64,000 nt of DNA from Capra hircus (GCF_001704415.2 NC_030811.1:4870501-4934500), one strand, 5' to 3'; shown: positions 1-10,552, counted from the first letter of the stretch. Numbers and translations are program-made. Notes: a model not told the origin generated them from the letters alone.

Positions 1-297
1 TTAATTTCATGGCTGCAGTCACCATCGTCAGTGATTTTGGAGCCCCAAAAAATAAAGTCTGACACTGTTTCCACTGTTTCCCCATCTATTTCCCATGAAG
101 TGATGGGACCGGATGCCATGACCTTCGTTTTCTGAATGTTGAGCTTTAAGCCAACTTTTTCACTCTCCTGTTTCACACTCATCAAGAGGCTTTTTAGCTC
201 CTCTTCACTTTCTGCCATAAGGGTGGTGTCATCTGCATATCTGAGGTTATTGATATTTCTCCCGGCAATCTTGATTCCAGCTTGTGTTTCTTCCAGT
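1..297 (-). mobile_element. BovB LINE fragment (RT C-terminal region)
   Basis: Read on the minus strand this matches the BovB reverse-transcriptase region just after the YADD box, including the codons for KIMASGP-like and ITSWEIDGE-like motifs. It runs off the left edge, so its 3' end is not visible. It breaks off at about 297, where BovB similarity stops abruptly, as expected of a 5'-truncated copy. It has no usable open frame. Confidence 0.9.
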
Positions 298-701
298 ATT
301 ACCTAATTATTAAAGTGTTCCACTTTATACTCAAACGTGGAAGATGTGTGTTTTGCCAGGATTTCGGTGTTTGGATGTTGAAGTTGCCTTTCCAAGGATG
401 GAGTCATATACTCTGTCTTTATCTGAAAGCACCCAGGGCTTGGTCCCAAGTTCTCTGCTTTGTGACTTTAGTGTGATTTTTCTAATACTTTTTTTCTCAT
501 TAACTCCTGAGTCTACTGCTGTCTCTTAACTTCATACACTGGGTTGGATATTTTTAAGTTTAGAGACCTGTTCACTGTGAAATCAAACCAGGGCTGTAAG
601 GAAGATTTTGGGATTCTTAGAATGGCAAGAGTTCAAATAAGGACAATGGAACCAAAGCAGAATAACAAGTAGCCAGCAAGTCCTGCTCTACCAAGGAAGG
701 T
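298..701. other. Unclassified single-copy DNA
   Basis: No repeat family or gene is recognised. Short open frames at 282-529 overlap each other and have no family resemblance. Confidence 0.4.
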
Positions 702-716
702 GAAGTACTCCTAAGA

Positions 717-935
717 AAGGAAGTATAGAAAGTGTTAGTCACTCAGTTGTGTTTGACTCTTTGACCCCATGGACTATAGCCCACCAGGCTCCTCTGTCCA
801 TAGAATTCTCCAGGCAAGAATACTGGAGCAGGTTGCCATTTCCTTCTCCAGGGGATCTTCCCTACCCTGGGATCGAACCCGGGTCTCCCACATTGCAACC
901 AGATTCTTTATCATCTGAGCCACCAGGGAAGCCCA
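717..935 (-). mobile_element. Bov-A2/Bov-tA SINE
   Basis: On the plus strand it reads as the reverse complement of the SINE: the BovB-derived tail (tcactcagttgtgtttgac) comes first and the tRNA-like head (gagccaccagggaagcc) last. It is flanked by a perfect 15-bp target-site duplication, GAAGTACTCCTAAGA, at 702-716 and 936-950, which proves insertion by target-primed reverse transcription. BovB enzyme is the presumed mover. Confidence 0.95.
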
Positions 936-950
936 GAAGTACTCCTAAGA

Positions 951-1320
951 CGGGAGCAATTGAACTACCAACTGGACTTCAGAATTCTCCACTTCACACT
1001 GAGATTGCCAGAGTTCCTAAAGTCCTACAGTAGGAGAACACTTCATTTAAAAGTTAGGTAAAAATAGAATATGAAAGTTTAAGATCAAGACCTCTTAGGA
1101 TCTAGATTTTTATTTCAGAGTTCTTCCTTGTTAACTGCACAAAACTTAAGCATAATCAAATGTATCAAGTTTGAATGATATTCTAATTACTAAAATGGGA
1201 TTCTACTTACTAAACGGTAAAACTGTCCTGCAGTTTTGAGGTAGCAAAGTCTGTAACAGCAGATACATCTGCTGATTCCTTTGTCAGGGCCTTCTCATAC
1301 TCAGACTTCCAGGTAGCTCA
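951..1320. other. AT-rich unclassified DNA
   Basis: About 370 bp between two SINEs, AT-rich, without recognisable repeat or coding signal. Confidence 0.4.
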
Positions 1321-1330
1321 GCAATTTCTG

Positions 1331-1538
1331 GGCTTCCCGGAGGGTCATGGTGGTAAAGCACTCACTTGCTAGTGCAGGAGACACAAGAGACCCTGGGTTG
1401 GGAAGATCCCTGGAGTAGGAAATGGCAACCCTCTCCAGTATTCTTGTCTGGAAAATTCCACGGACAGAGGAGCTTGGTGGGTTACAGTCCATGGGGTCAC
1501 AAAGAGCTGGGCACAACTGATCCACTGAGCATGCACAT
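1331..1538 (+). mobile_element. Bov-tA SINE
   Basis: Plus-oriented element with a tRNA-like head (gcttcccgg...gtaaag), the 'gaagatccctggagtagg' centre and a BovB-derived tail ending near cccactgagc. A perfect 11-bp duplication, GCAATTTCTGG, lies at 1321-1331 and 1539-1549. Confidence 0.93.
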
Positions 1539-1734
1539 GCAATTTCTGGATTATAAGAAATTTACATAATTGAAAAGAGAAGAAAAAGTAGAGGGGAGAA
1601 GTTAAAAGCATCCAACTGAGATGAAGGATAAATAGGGAATGGGAAACAAAAAGGAAATAAAGAGACAACTTTATTTGGAAAAAAAATAGCAAAGTCAAAA
1701 GAATAGCAAAGGATGATCAATGGATTAGAAACAG

Positions 1735-1890
1735 AGAATCCGATTCTGGGACCAGCTCTACTGTTAGTAAATTGTGTAAGTCTTGGGCACAGCCCTTCCC
1801 TTCTCCCAGGTTTATGGGCCCATATAATCAGTGATACTGGTCTTCTTCGGGGTCAAATGAGTTAAGTATGAATTCTAAGTATTAAAAAAT
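1735..1890 (+). repeat. Possible MIR SINE remnant
   Basis: Weak similarity to the MIR core: a tRNA-like lead (gattctgggacc), then 'taaattgtgtaagtcttggg' and a 'caaatgagttaagtatg' end. It is heavily decayed and could be chance. Confidence 0.45.
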
Positions 1891-1899
1891 GAGATTTTA

Positions 1900-3289
1900 T
1901 TTCCTTTGGAGTTTATAAAACCTGTCTCCTTTCTCTATAATTGGACTGTTTTGTGAAAACTCTCTCTGGAAAAAAAATCTAGTACTTAAGGTAAACTTGC
2001 CAGTCACTGACAAGCTCTGTTCTCTCGATGACCCCCTGAACCCAATCACTGAGACCTACCTGTCACTGTTAGTGTCTTACATGACTTCGTCTGGATTCAG
2101 CCACACAAAGTAATGGTAAGAATCCCCTCCTATCAGAAAGTCTTCTAAACGAAAAGTGTTGATTACCTTAGAGACATAACTACAGCGTAACCCAGATCAT
2201 CCCCCCTGGGATGATCTTTCTGTCCCTTTCTGTGGCCCTTGTCCTTTGGAGGGGGTGGGGAGCCCTCTAGGAAGTTTAAAGATTTCTTTATAAAATGGTT
2301 ACGGCATTTGACGTCATCTCAAGTCTAAATTAAACAGCTATACAGGACTGCTTTGGGAGAATCTGAATTACTGTTTTAACAGAAATGCTGTTAATTATTA
2401 CATATGCACAGCAACTTAAACGAGTCGCTGCTGACTTGAATAAATGGATCACTTGTAATGAATCGGATTTTAAAGCAAATGAACCCTCTGAAGTGCTTTA
2501 AAAGGTTGTTCTAGATTATATTTGAGGTAAATAAGTTAAGAGCATATAGTAATCTTTTTTAAAAAAATAATAGTTTTTCTTTAATGCTTTTCAGACCGCT
2601 GCATTCAGTGCAAGAAGATCAAGAATTTGCCTCTGCACCAAGTTGCAAAATAACCGTGTAGTTATTCTCTTGTCTGATTTTCATAAGCTTTTTAAAAGAG
2701 GCATTTTATTTCTGGAGAAACAGTCACAGCTCGAATTTAGTCTTCATGTCCAATACATGGAGGAACTTTTAGTTCCTGAATACCAGATAAGCAAGGACTT
2801 TTTGTCCTGCTTGTGAAACTTAAAGTAAGCTCAGGAATGTATTTTCTCAGATAATACTATCCAGACTTCATTATAATATCCTTGAATTTATAATATCCTT
2901 GAAAATAAGTAAAAACCCAAAACTTGTGCTTATGTATGGTTCATTTTAACAAAAATTTCAGTTAAGTGAGAAAATACAGCGCTAGGTTAAAAATTCTCCT
3001 TATTTCGTTCTCATAAGCAGTTTAAGTAGCCTTTCTGTGATGTCTGTTTTTGAATTTGCATAGATCACAGGCTTCCTTGGGTTTCAGGACCAGATCTTAA
3101 CAATCTTTGCACTCTCAGAGCCCAGCGGTGTAGTCAGTTGAAATTCTTCGCATGAAAACCGCCATCCTCTGGTGCCCAGTCACACAATTTCAAACTGGCA
3201 AAGATCTAAAGTGAGTTTTTTCAGTAGCTACCAGTGCGTCTGAGAACTGAACCTGCTTGATGCAGAACAGCTGTTTTGAGTAAATTTCA
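1900..3289. other. Single-copy DNA with a candidate conserved non-coding stretch (about 2275-2560)
   Basis: No mobile element is recognised in about 1.4 kb, which is unusual in this window. The 2275-2560 part is AT-rich and holds clustered homeodomain/POU-like words: a CRE-like TGACGTCA at 2310, and TTAATTATTACATATGCA near 2391. This resembles vertebrate developmental enhancers. Conservation cannot be tested here. Confidence 0.35.
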
Positions 3290-3880
3290 GAGGTCAGCTG
3301 AAACCCCGCACCGGGCGGAACCCTGTCCCAGCTTCCCGGAGACTCCTGCCCTCTGCGCGCTCCCCCTGCGCGCGGCATCTCCAAGAAACCGCCCGCGTGA
3401 GGCTATTCTTGGCGGACACAAGTTTCTTTCAGTGATAGACCAAATCAAGGGGGAAAGAAGGCTCTCTTTGGGGGTCAAAAGGGAACCACGAGAGTGTTTT
3501 AATAGAGTAGTTTCCCAGGAACACGGGCAGGGTGGGGGTTCCCTTGGCGCGCTCGGTGAACTCTAGTAAACACGAATGCAGCTCCGCGTACGCGCGCTCC
3601 CCACAAGGCAGTGTCTCTGGGCACCGCCTTTTCCTAATGGATTTCCATTTCATCGATCGGGACCTAGATGCTGGCTAGCAATTAGTCCTAATCAGGCAGC
3701 AGGAGTGTCTTGGGGGGACTGCCAGCTAGCCTAATTGCTGGCAGCTGCGGGGCACCGGCTGTTAACCCTCTGTGTCCCGGACTCCACCCGGAGGCTAGGC
3801 CCGGCAAAACTGCGGCACGTGTGGGGATCCGCGGCTTATCTTTATTTTGGAAAACTGCGCCGAGAAGGTTGGATTACTTT
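3290..3880. promoter_or_regulatory. CpG-rich segment, candidate CpG island
   Basis: By hand count roughly 40 CpG dinucleotides fall in about 590 bp, in clusters at 3300-3420, 3545-3660 and 3780-3860. GC is above 50%, so observed/expected CpG is near 0.9, against strong CpG depletion in the flanks. No recognised SINE supplies these CpGs. Such segments commonly mark promoters or Polycomb-bound elements. No exon or start site is identified. Confidence 0.5.
3670..3745. repeat. Imperfect inverted repeat with TAAT cores
   Basis: GCTGGCTAGCAATTAG at 3670-3685 is nearly the reverse complement of CTAATTGCTGGCAGC at 3731-3745 (one mismatch and one gap). A third TAAT core lies between them in CCTAATCAGG. 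It sits inside the CpG-rich segment. It could be a paired homeodomain-binding element or a hairpin. Confidence 0.5.
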
Positions 3881-4940
3881 ATCTCCAAACATATTTTAGG
3901 ATAAGGGGTGAACTGTATAACCCTGCTCTACAGCAGAAATTCATAGAGGGACTGAAACAGGATTTTTTAAAAGCTCTATCATGAAAATCATCAAAAATTC
4001 ACAGAAGTGGAATAAGCCCAAACATCCATCAAATACTACTCTACATTCTGCGATTCTTTTTCATTTATTTCCCATCTGTCTCCGTTTTTGTTTTTATTGT
4101 AGTTGCTTTTTTTTCTTAATACATGTTTATTTGAAATAAATGAGCTTTGTTCACCGTTCTTCTGTTCCTTTTTTCAAAAAGCTGCCACCTCTCTCTCCTT
4201 TACATTCTGTCCTGTTCTTTTCATGATAGGTGTTTTAAAAGGATGACAATTTTTCTCCCCACCCACCCGCAGAAATCCCCACAACCACCTCACACAAATG
4301 CAGATAACCAAATTCTGAAAAGTGACTTCATAATGGATTTCCAACCTCTGAGCAGTAGAGACAGCACAGTCTGAAAAACAGGGTGGTACAGTGACGTGTC
4401 TTCAGAGACGAAGAAGGGCACTTTTGGTTTCCAGACCAGAACAGACTTGCTCGAGAGGCCCACAGACCTCGGCAGATCACCAGAATCCACTTGATCTTTC
4501 TGCTTGGGAGGACCATCACTCCGTCCAGGACATCACTGCCCCCTACCCTGGGCCCCCTGCCGCCGTTCATCAGGGCTCCTCAGCTTACTGGAATATTTTA
4601 AAGCAACTCTCAGACTTCTTTTCACTTCTAAGTGCTTTAGTGTATGATTCTAATATGTATGGAATATAACCACAACATTTACTACACTCAGCAAAACAGC
4701 TAATAATTGCTAATTCCATTGAATGTGTCTGCTTCAAGGATCTAGTCAAAGTCAGATGTGTGTGGTTGTGACTGAGGTGGCCATTTGTTCTGTAGAATCC
4801 ACAGTTTAAATACGGTAGATTATACCCGCAAGGTGTGCTTTGATGTCTTCCCCATATTTTCTATAAATCCACAGCAAAATCTAGAAGCTTCATGGGAATT
4901 AGGTTTGGGTTTTTTTTTTTTTTCCCAAGAATACTTTATA
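3881..4940. other. Unclassified DNA
   Basis: Mixed composition. A T-run lies at about 4909-4923. Short open frames on both strands at 4147-4669 overlap and have no family resemblance. No gene or repeat is recognised. Confidence 0.35.
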
Positions 4941-5600
4941 GGTGGTGTATGAAGTTCTATCACTTCTTCATCAGGAGGCACAAATGTCTAACTGTCCAGT
5001 CTCAGTGATGTTAGGATTGACCTCTGAGTCCAAATGTCATCAATCTGATGCATCCATCACAAAGTTCTCCCATTAACTTTACCTGATAGTTTCAGCAGAC
5101 AATAATCCTTGCCTAGAACGATTCTTTCATTTGGGGTTGCTGAGTGGTGGTATTCTAATCTTTTCATTCCTTCGCCATGTATTAATATTAGCCATGATTC
5201 TTACAGAGAAGAATTTCCCCCTCATGTTTTTTAAGGCAGGATAAATAACTTGGTTCCTTTCTCTTGTATCAGATTGATTCCCTAAGCCACCTCATAATGT
5301 AACGATGAAAAAAGTTTGGGATTTTTATATGTTTGATGTGTTTCAATCCATTGTAGTCCTAGTTTTTTAAATGCTTAATCATCTCAGATTTATTCAGTGG
5401 TGCTTTTCAAACTTATACTGTACCCTTTTGATTTGTCTCTGTTAGCCTTTGAAACTTTTCTGCCCTTTGCCTGGACGAATAGTTTTCCAAGGAGCCCTGG
5501 TTGCTTTTAGTAAACTGGGAATGATGGGTATTCTGTCTAATGGATTGTCATTACTTCAAGTCCAGTGCACTATGTTTAAAGAGACAAAATGAAGCTGTAT
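4941..5600. repeat. Ancient mammalian interspersed repeat, class not assigned
   Basis: The phrases 'cttcatcaggaggcacaaat', 'attcttacagagaagaattt' and 'tttccaaggagccctggtt', in this order and spacing, occur in a common old mammalian repeat that I cannot name with confidence (possibly an old L1 3' region). It is diverged and not coding. Confidence 0.45.
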
Positions 5601-6289
5601 TGAATTCAGGTTGGTATTAGTCTCCTACGGACCTATACATAACTGTACTCATCTTAAACTTCCTCCTTCCTGTGCCAAAGCAACAAGTGTCTATGCTTTT
5701 GGCATCTCTAGTTCCAGGACACACGGTCAGTTCTCTCCTCACTTGCCTCCTGGGTCATCCTTACCTTCTCTATCAGCGAGTCAGGGACGGCCACTCGCTC
5801 CTCTGTCCCCTAGCTTCCCTCCCAAGCTAGAATGAATGCTCTCTGAAAGCGATAATGATTTCTACTAACTTGGGAATCCTCCATAATGCTGAGCACAGAG
5901 TAGGTTTTCAATGAACTTTTGCAGTTAATTGTCACAGATCCCAATCTGTGCTACAAATTCTCTGCTTTACATCAATCAATCTCCCATCCAGGGACTGGGT
6001 TGCTTTTTTTTTCCTCCAACACAAAAGAAGCATCATTCCACAACCATTTTATAGAGATGGAATAAAATAAAACTGTAATTGATTCTGCTCCAAAGAAGCC
6101 ATGCATTAAGGGGGAGAGACCGTGCCTCGAGGAGCTGTTGGCTTCATTACAGGCTCCTGAGCAGGCCACGTGGGAGGGCAAGCAGGCTCTGCGGAAAGGG
6201 GGCGGTTAATGACCTCCAGCCCTCCTGAAGCACACTCCCACCAGCACCTCCACGGGGCTGCCAGAAACCAATGGGGCAGGGGGGGAATC
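5601..6289. other. Unclassified single-copy DNA
   Basis: No repeat or exon is recognised. Around 6100-6260 the GC content rises slightly and a CACGTG E-box lies near 6168. Confidence 0.35.
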
Positions 6290-6720
6290 TTCGCTCTGTT
6301 CCATGATATTCCAGGAACAATGTATCATTAACGATTTCTCATGTTTCCTAACTCCATATTTAAGGAAGATTATTTCATGGAGCCAAATAAGATGATCCCA
6401 GGATAAACCAGCTATATATCTGGAGAGCCGCTGGACACCACCTATAGATGTCCTGTGTGTGTCTTAGCAGTGGCGAGACCTCGGGAGGCGCAGATAAAAT
6501 AGCACCCAGTCTTCCACTGCAAAGAGGCATGGGCCCCCCAGATAGGAGTTCCAGAATTAATCTCCACTGCTGTTTCTTCATTGAGCTTCTAATCACATGC
6601 TTCGCCCATTATACTATTGATTTGTCTTTTTCCTCCTTAATTAGTAGGTGGAGTCTTTATGTTCTGTGGTTATTGTATGCCAAGGGCAGACAACCCATCA
6701 AATTAGCTTAAGAAAAGAGT
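6290..6720. promoter_or_regulatory. Candidate conserved non-coding element
   Basis: About 430 bp free of mobile elements with several TAAT/ATTA words: ATCATTAACGATTTC, CCTTAATTAGTAGG near 6636 and CAAATTAGCTTAAG near 6699. There is also a GATA-type AGATAAAATAG. The texture matches deeply conserved enhancers. This is inference only. Confidence 0.3.
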
Positions 6721-7084
6721 GAACTCATGGACTCTCCTAATTGGGAGTCCAGGAGTAGCTCTAAACTCTGGCACAGGTGAATGCAAGGACCCAGACAATT
6801 AGGCAGAGCTCTTCTGCATTTACCCTTCAGGTCTGCTTATTTCTCGCCTTGGTTTGTTCCTTCCGGAGCTAGGTTTTCCTTATGTAGCCAGAGACATCGA
6901 TGCCCAGCAGGAAAGCGTTCTTCCGTAGCGCCAAGGCTTGTGCTGTGTGTGCTCCGTCACTCAGTGGTGCCTGACTAGCCCACCAAGACTCTTAAGTAAC
7001 TAACGGTTCAAATGTCTGAGGAGTGATGGGACAGAAGATCGGGGTCCTCAACAGCTCAGCCTATTACAGACATCAGTCCTCTCA
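6721..7084. other. Unclassified DNA with a possible 30-bp Bov tail scrap
   Basis: Nothing coding is recognised. At about 6948-6980 'ctccgtcactcagtggtgcc' resembles the BovB/Bov-tA tail, but it is too short to call an insertion. Confidence 0.3.
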
Positions 7085-7265
7085 GTATGTAGGGGACATG
7101 TGACCTCTCTGAGCCTCAGTTTCCCCTCCTATAAGATGGAGTGATCAAAATCGTAACCATACCCGTCAATAATAATTGTAATTAGATAATTCATATAAAA
7201 TACTTAGCATAATTCCTGGCATTTAGTAACCTTTGTGTTAATCTTGGCTCTTATTATCTTTTAAT
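7085..7265 (+). repeat. MIR SINE
   Basis: Recognisable MIR core in sense orientation: 'gacctctctgagcctcagtt', then 'tcctataagatgg', then 'acttagcataattcctggca'. An ancient tRNA-derived SINE, diverged but colinear with the family consensus. Confidence 0.85.
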
Positions 7266-7777
7266 TATTGTATACTTTTCCTAAGTGGTCATTTTTTTAT
7301 ACTGCATTTTTCTATTTATGTGAAGTTCTAGAACAAGAAAACTACTTTTTTTTCTTTATAAAATAATGGTTATAATTTTCTGAGCTATAAAATATACCTT
7401 TTTGTTTTAATTTTTAATTTATTTTAAATGAATCATGAATATTTTTAATGATAAAAGGTACAATTCTTGAAGAAGATAGACATCATAAACCATTACACGT
7501 GTTAACAACAAAGAAACGAAGATACATAAAGCAAAAATCAGAATAAATATGAGGGAAAAGAAAAAATATATATACTCATAGTGAGATATATTAACATTTC
7601 TCTGAGAATATTTTATCAAGTGCAGAAAAAATAAGAATAAGCATCTTGGATGTCACTGATAATTTAAATATAATAGATTTATATTTAGTTTATATTAATC
7701 ATATCCTATGCAAATACATTTAAAATTTTGTATCTCCTACATTATTAGATATCCATAAGACATTTAGAAAAACTGGC
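7266..7777. other. AT-rich unclassified DNA
   Basis: Very AT-rich, with runs of T and A. Possibly decayed L1, but no diagnostic phrase is seen. Confidence 0.35.
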
Positions 7778-7975
7778 AAAGAGATAAGCATTACTAAATT
7801 AAAAAAAACTAGAATTCTTTTTTGTAGTGTAATTCAGTTATACATATACACACGTTATTTTTTAAATTATTTTCCATCATCAGTTCAGTTCAGTCACTCA
7901 GTCATGTCCATGTAACTGAATTACACATACAAAAAAGAATTCTATTTTTTTAAATTTAGTAATGCTTATCTCTTT
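7778..7975. repeat. Inverted repeat, 63-bp arms
   Basis: Arms at 7778-7840 and 7913-7975 are reverse complements apart from a few single-base differences. Both contain the CTAGAATTC/GAATTCTA region and the 'agagataagcattactaa' block. The 72-bp spacer holds L1 3'-UTR sequence and a BovB tail. The arms can form a hairpin. Confidence 0.9.
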
Positions 7976-8060
7976 TCCATCATAGGTTATTATAAGACAT
8001 TGACTGTAGTTCCCTGTGATAACAGTAAATTTTTGTTACTCGTTGCATATCTATTTTTTA
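7820..8060 (-). mobile_element. L1 3'-UTR fragment
   Basis: On the minus strand it reads as the 3'-UTR typical of artiodactyl and mammalian L1; the plus strand shows 'taggttattataagacattg' and 'tagttccctgtgataac'. It is split by the small BovB insertion at 7881-7972. Confidence 0.7.
7881..7972 (-). mobile_element. Small BovB tail insertion carrying an inverted copy of flanking DNA
   Basis: The 92-bp insert lies between direct copies of TTTTCCATCAT (7870-7880 and 7973-7983). On the minus strand its 3' end is the BovB tail (catggacatgactgagtgac, then repeated ctgaa units). Its 5' part, with 3 bp of the flanking duplication (7913-7975), is a near-perfect inverted copy of 7778-7840. See the findings. 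Confidence 0.85.
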
Positions 8061-8344
8061 AATTAGAAACCTAGCATTTTATTCATACTAAATCAAACAA
8101 GTGGAATCAAAATGTCATTAATTTTTTAGTTAGGCAAACATTCATGTTTTCTAAAACATATGCATTATACATATTATTTATATATGTATACAAAAGCTTT
8201 CCTACTATGCTTGATAAAGGCTTGAGAAAGAACATTAAAAAAAGATGGAGAAATTGGAAAACATAAACTAAATGAAATGGAAGCCCTGAATATGAAATAG
8301 AAAAAGTGAAACAGACTAGATAAAAGTAAAAGTTCCTTATGTAG

Positions 8345-8475
8345 TCCAGTTGTTTTTAAACATGGCTGCTCATTAGAAATATACCTGGAGCTCTCACAAA
8401 AAAAATAAAAAGGAATCCCTGGGTATTTGTATTTTTCAAAAAATTCCAAGATAATTCTGATATGCATCTGAATTT
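8345..8475. repeat. MER5-like hAT DNA transposon remnant
   Basis: It carries the MER5A/B phrases in decayed form: 'aaacatggctgctcattaga', 'tacctggagctctcac', and the mirrored 'agataattctgatatgcat' end. Such elements are short non-autonomous hAT-Charlie relatives with terminal inverted repeats. The ends are blurred. Confidence 0.6.
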
Positions 8476-8567
8476 TAAAAAGTGATTACAGGTTTTTCTA
8501 TTAAATGGTAGTTTTGGTGATATAGAATTCTATCATTTTTCTGTTGACCAATCATGATTTTTTTAAT

Positions 8568-8762
8568 TAACAAGTTGCTCAGTCATATCCGACTCTTTTT
8601 GACCCCAGGGACTGTATAGCCTGCCAGGCTCCTCTGTCCATAGAATTTTCCAGTCCAGAATACTGGAGTGGGTAGCCTTTCCCTTCTCCAGGGGATCTTC
8701 TCAACTCAGGGATCGAACCCAGGCCTCCCGCATTGCAGGTGGATTCTTTACCATCTGAGCAT
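8568..8762 (-). mobile_element. Bov-A2/Bov-tA SINE
   Basis: Antisense copy running from the BovB-derived tail (gctcagtcatatccgactc) through 'agaatactggagtgggtagc' to the tRNA-like head, which ends early at 'taccatctgagc' without the usual 'caccagggaagcc'. The head is therefore clipped. Confidence 0.88.
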
Positions 8763-9091
8763 ACAATAGTATTAAGGGAGTAATAGTTACGTAATCACAA
8801 TAGTAAAAGATGTTTACCAGTCTTCACAATCAATAACCAGATGAAAAATAAATAATTACAACCACAAGCCATGGTCAGAATATGATTAACCCAACAATAT
8901 TAAATGATTACTTATAATTTAGGGGGTCAAGCAGACTGATGTGGTAACTGGAAGTGCATACATGCACATGTTTCATCTGCTCAGCCAGTCTGTGTCTTTT
9001 GATTGGTGCATTTAATCCATTTACATTTAAGGTAGTTATCAATATGTACGATCCTATTAGCATTTTCTTAATTGTTTAAGGTTTATTTTCT

Positions 9092-9437
9092 GTTCAGTTC
9101 AGTTCAGTCGCTCAGTCGTGTCCGACTCTTTGTGACCCCATGAATCGCAGCACGCCAGGCCTCCCTGTCCATCACCAACTCCTGGAGTTCACTCAGACTC
9201 ACATCCATCGAGTCAGTGATGCCATCCAGCCATCTCATCCTCTGTCCTCCCCTTCTCCTCCTGCCCCCAATCCCTCCCAGCATCAGAGTCTTTTCCAATG
9301 AGTCAACTCTTCGCATGAGGTGTCCAAAGTACTGGAGTTTCAGCTTTAGCATCATTCCTTCCAAAGAAATCCCAGGGTTGATCTCCTTCAGAATGGACTG
9401 GTTGGATCTCCTTGCAGTCCAAGGGACTCTCAAGGGC
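9092..9437 (-). mobile_element. BovB 3'-end insertion in L1
   Basis: 5'-truncated BovB in antisense: the (ttcag)n tail at 9092, then the C-terminal codons (minus-strand frame 9104-9433, including RMRWLDGITDSMD). It sits between the L1 ORF2 start and the ORF1 C-terminus. 'ttttct' on both sides is a possible short target duplication. Confidence 0.93.
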
Positions 9438-9459
9438 TTTTCTTTCTCTGGTTTTCTGC

Positions 9460-10552
9460 CTAGAGAATTTCCTTTAGCATGTTGTAAAGCTGGTTTGGTG
9501 GTGCTGAAATCTTTTAACTTTTGCTTGTCTGGAAAACTTTTGATTTCTCCATCAAATCTGAAGGAGAGTCTTGCTGGGTAGAGTATTCTTGGTTGTAAGT
9601 TTCTTCCCTTTCATCGCTTTAAATATGTCATGCCATTCCCCTCTGGCTTGTAGAGTTTCTGTTGAGAAAGAAGCTGATAGCCTGATGGGAGTTCCCTGAT
9701 ATGTTATTTGTCATTTTTCCCTTGTTGCTTTTAATATTTTATCACTATCTTTAATTTTTGTCAGTTTGATTACTGTGTGTCTGGGTGTGTTCCTCTTTGG
9801 GTTTATCCTGGCTGGGACTCTGTGCTGCCTGGACTTTGCTGTTTATCTGCTTTCCCATGTTAGGGAAGTTTTCAGCTATTATCTCTTCAAATATTTTCTC
9901 AGGTCCTTTCTTTCTCTCTTCTCCTGGGACCCCAATGATGCAAGTATTGGTGCATTTAATGTTGTCCCAGAGGTCTCTTAGGCTGTCTTCATTTCTTTTC
10001 ATTCTTTTTTCTAAATTCTGTTCTGCGGCAGTGATTTCTACCATTCTGTCCTCCAGGTAATTTGTCTGTGCTTCCACCTCAGTTATCCTGCTACGAATTC
10101 CTTCTAGTATATATTATTCGTCTCTGTTCTTTAGTTCTTATAAAGTGAAAGTGAAGTCGTTCAGTTGTGTCCGACTCTTTGCGACTCCATGGACTGTAGC
10201 CTACGAGGCTCCTCTGTCCATGGGATTTTCCAGGCAAGAATACTGGAAGTGGGTTGCTATTTCCTTCTCTAGGAGGTCTTGCCGACCCAGGGATTGAAGC
10301 CAGGGTCCCACATTGTAGGCAGGCGCTTTACCGTCTGAGCCACCAGGGAGGTCCCAGTTCTTAGGTCTTTGGTAAACGTTTCTTGCATCTTCTCAATCTT
10401 TGCCTCCATTCTTTCCTGAGATCCTGAATCATATTCACTATCATTTTTCTGAATGCTTGTTCTGGAAGGTTGTCTACCTCCACTTCATTTAGTTGTTTTT
10501 CTGGGGTTTTATCTTGTCCCTTCATCTGGTACGTAACTTTCTGCTTTTTCAT
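9460..10552 (-). pseudogene. L1 ORF1p pseudogene (RNA-binding protein of LINE-1)
   Basis: L1 ORF1p normally forms a trimer through a coiled coil and coats L1 RNA with an RRM and C-terminal domain. Here the start codon is at 10552 and the N-terminal 63 codons are open to 10361 (MKKQKVTYQMKGQD..., with KMIVNMIQDLRKEW). A Bov-A2 interrupts at 10141-10355. The coiled-coil end and RRM follow at about 10077-9751, with the conserved NEDSLRDLWDNIK and IIGVPGEE motifs. The C-terminal domain decays towards 9460. The SINE and frameshifts make it non-functional. Confidence 0.88.
10141..10355 (-). mobile_element. Bov-A2 SINE inside L1 ORF1
   Basis: Antisense SINE from 'aaagtgaaagtgaagtcg' to 'gagccaccagggaggtccc', flanked by AGTTCTTA at 10133-10140 and 10356-10363 (8-bp duplication). 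It breaks the ORF1 coiled-coil coding sequence, so it is younger than the L1. Confidence 0.93.

Noticed and set aside
6948..6980. Tiny Bov-tA tail insertion
   Set aside because: About 30 bp of imperfect similarity without a flanking duplication is too little to call.
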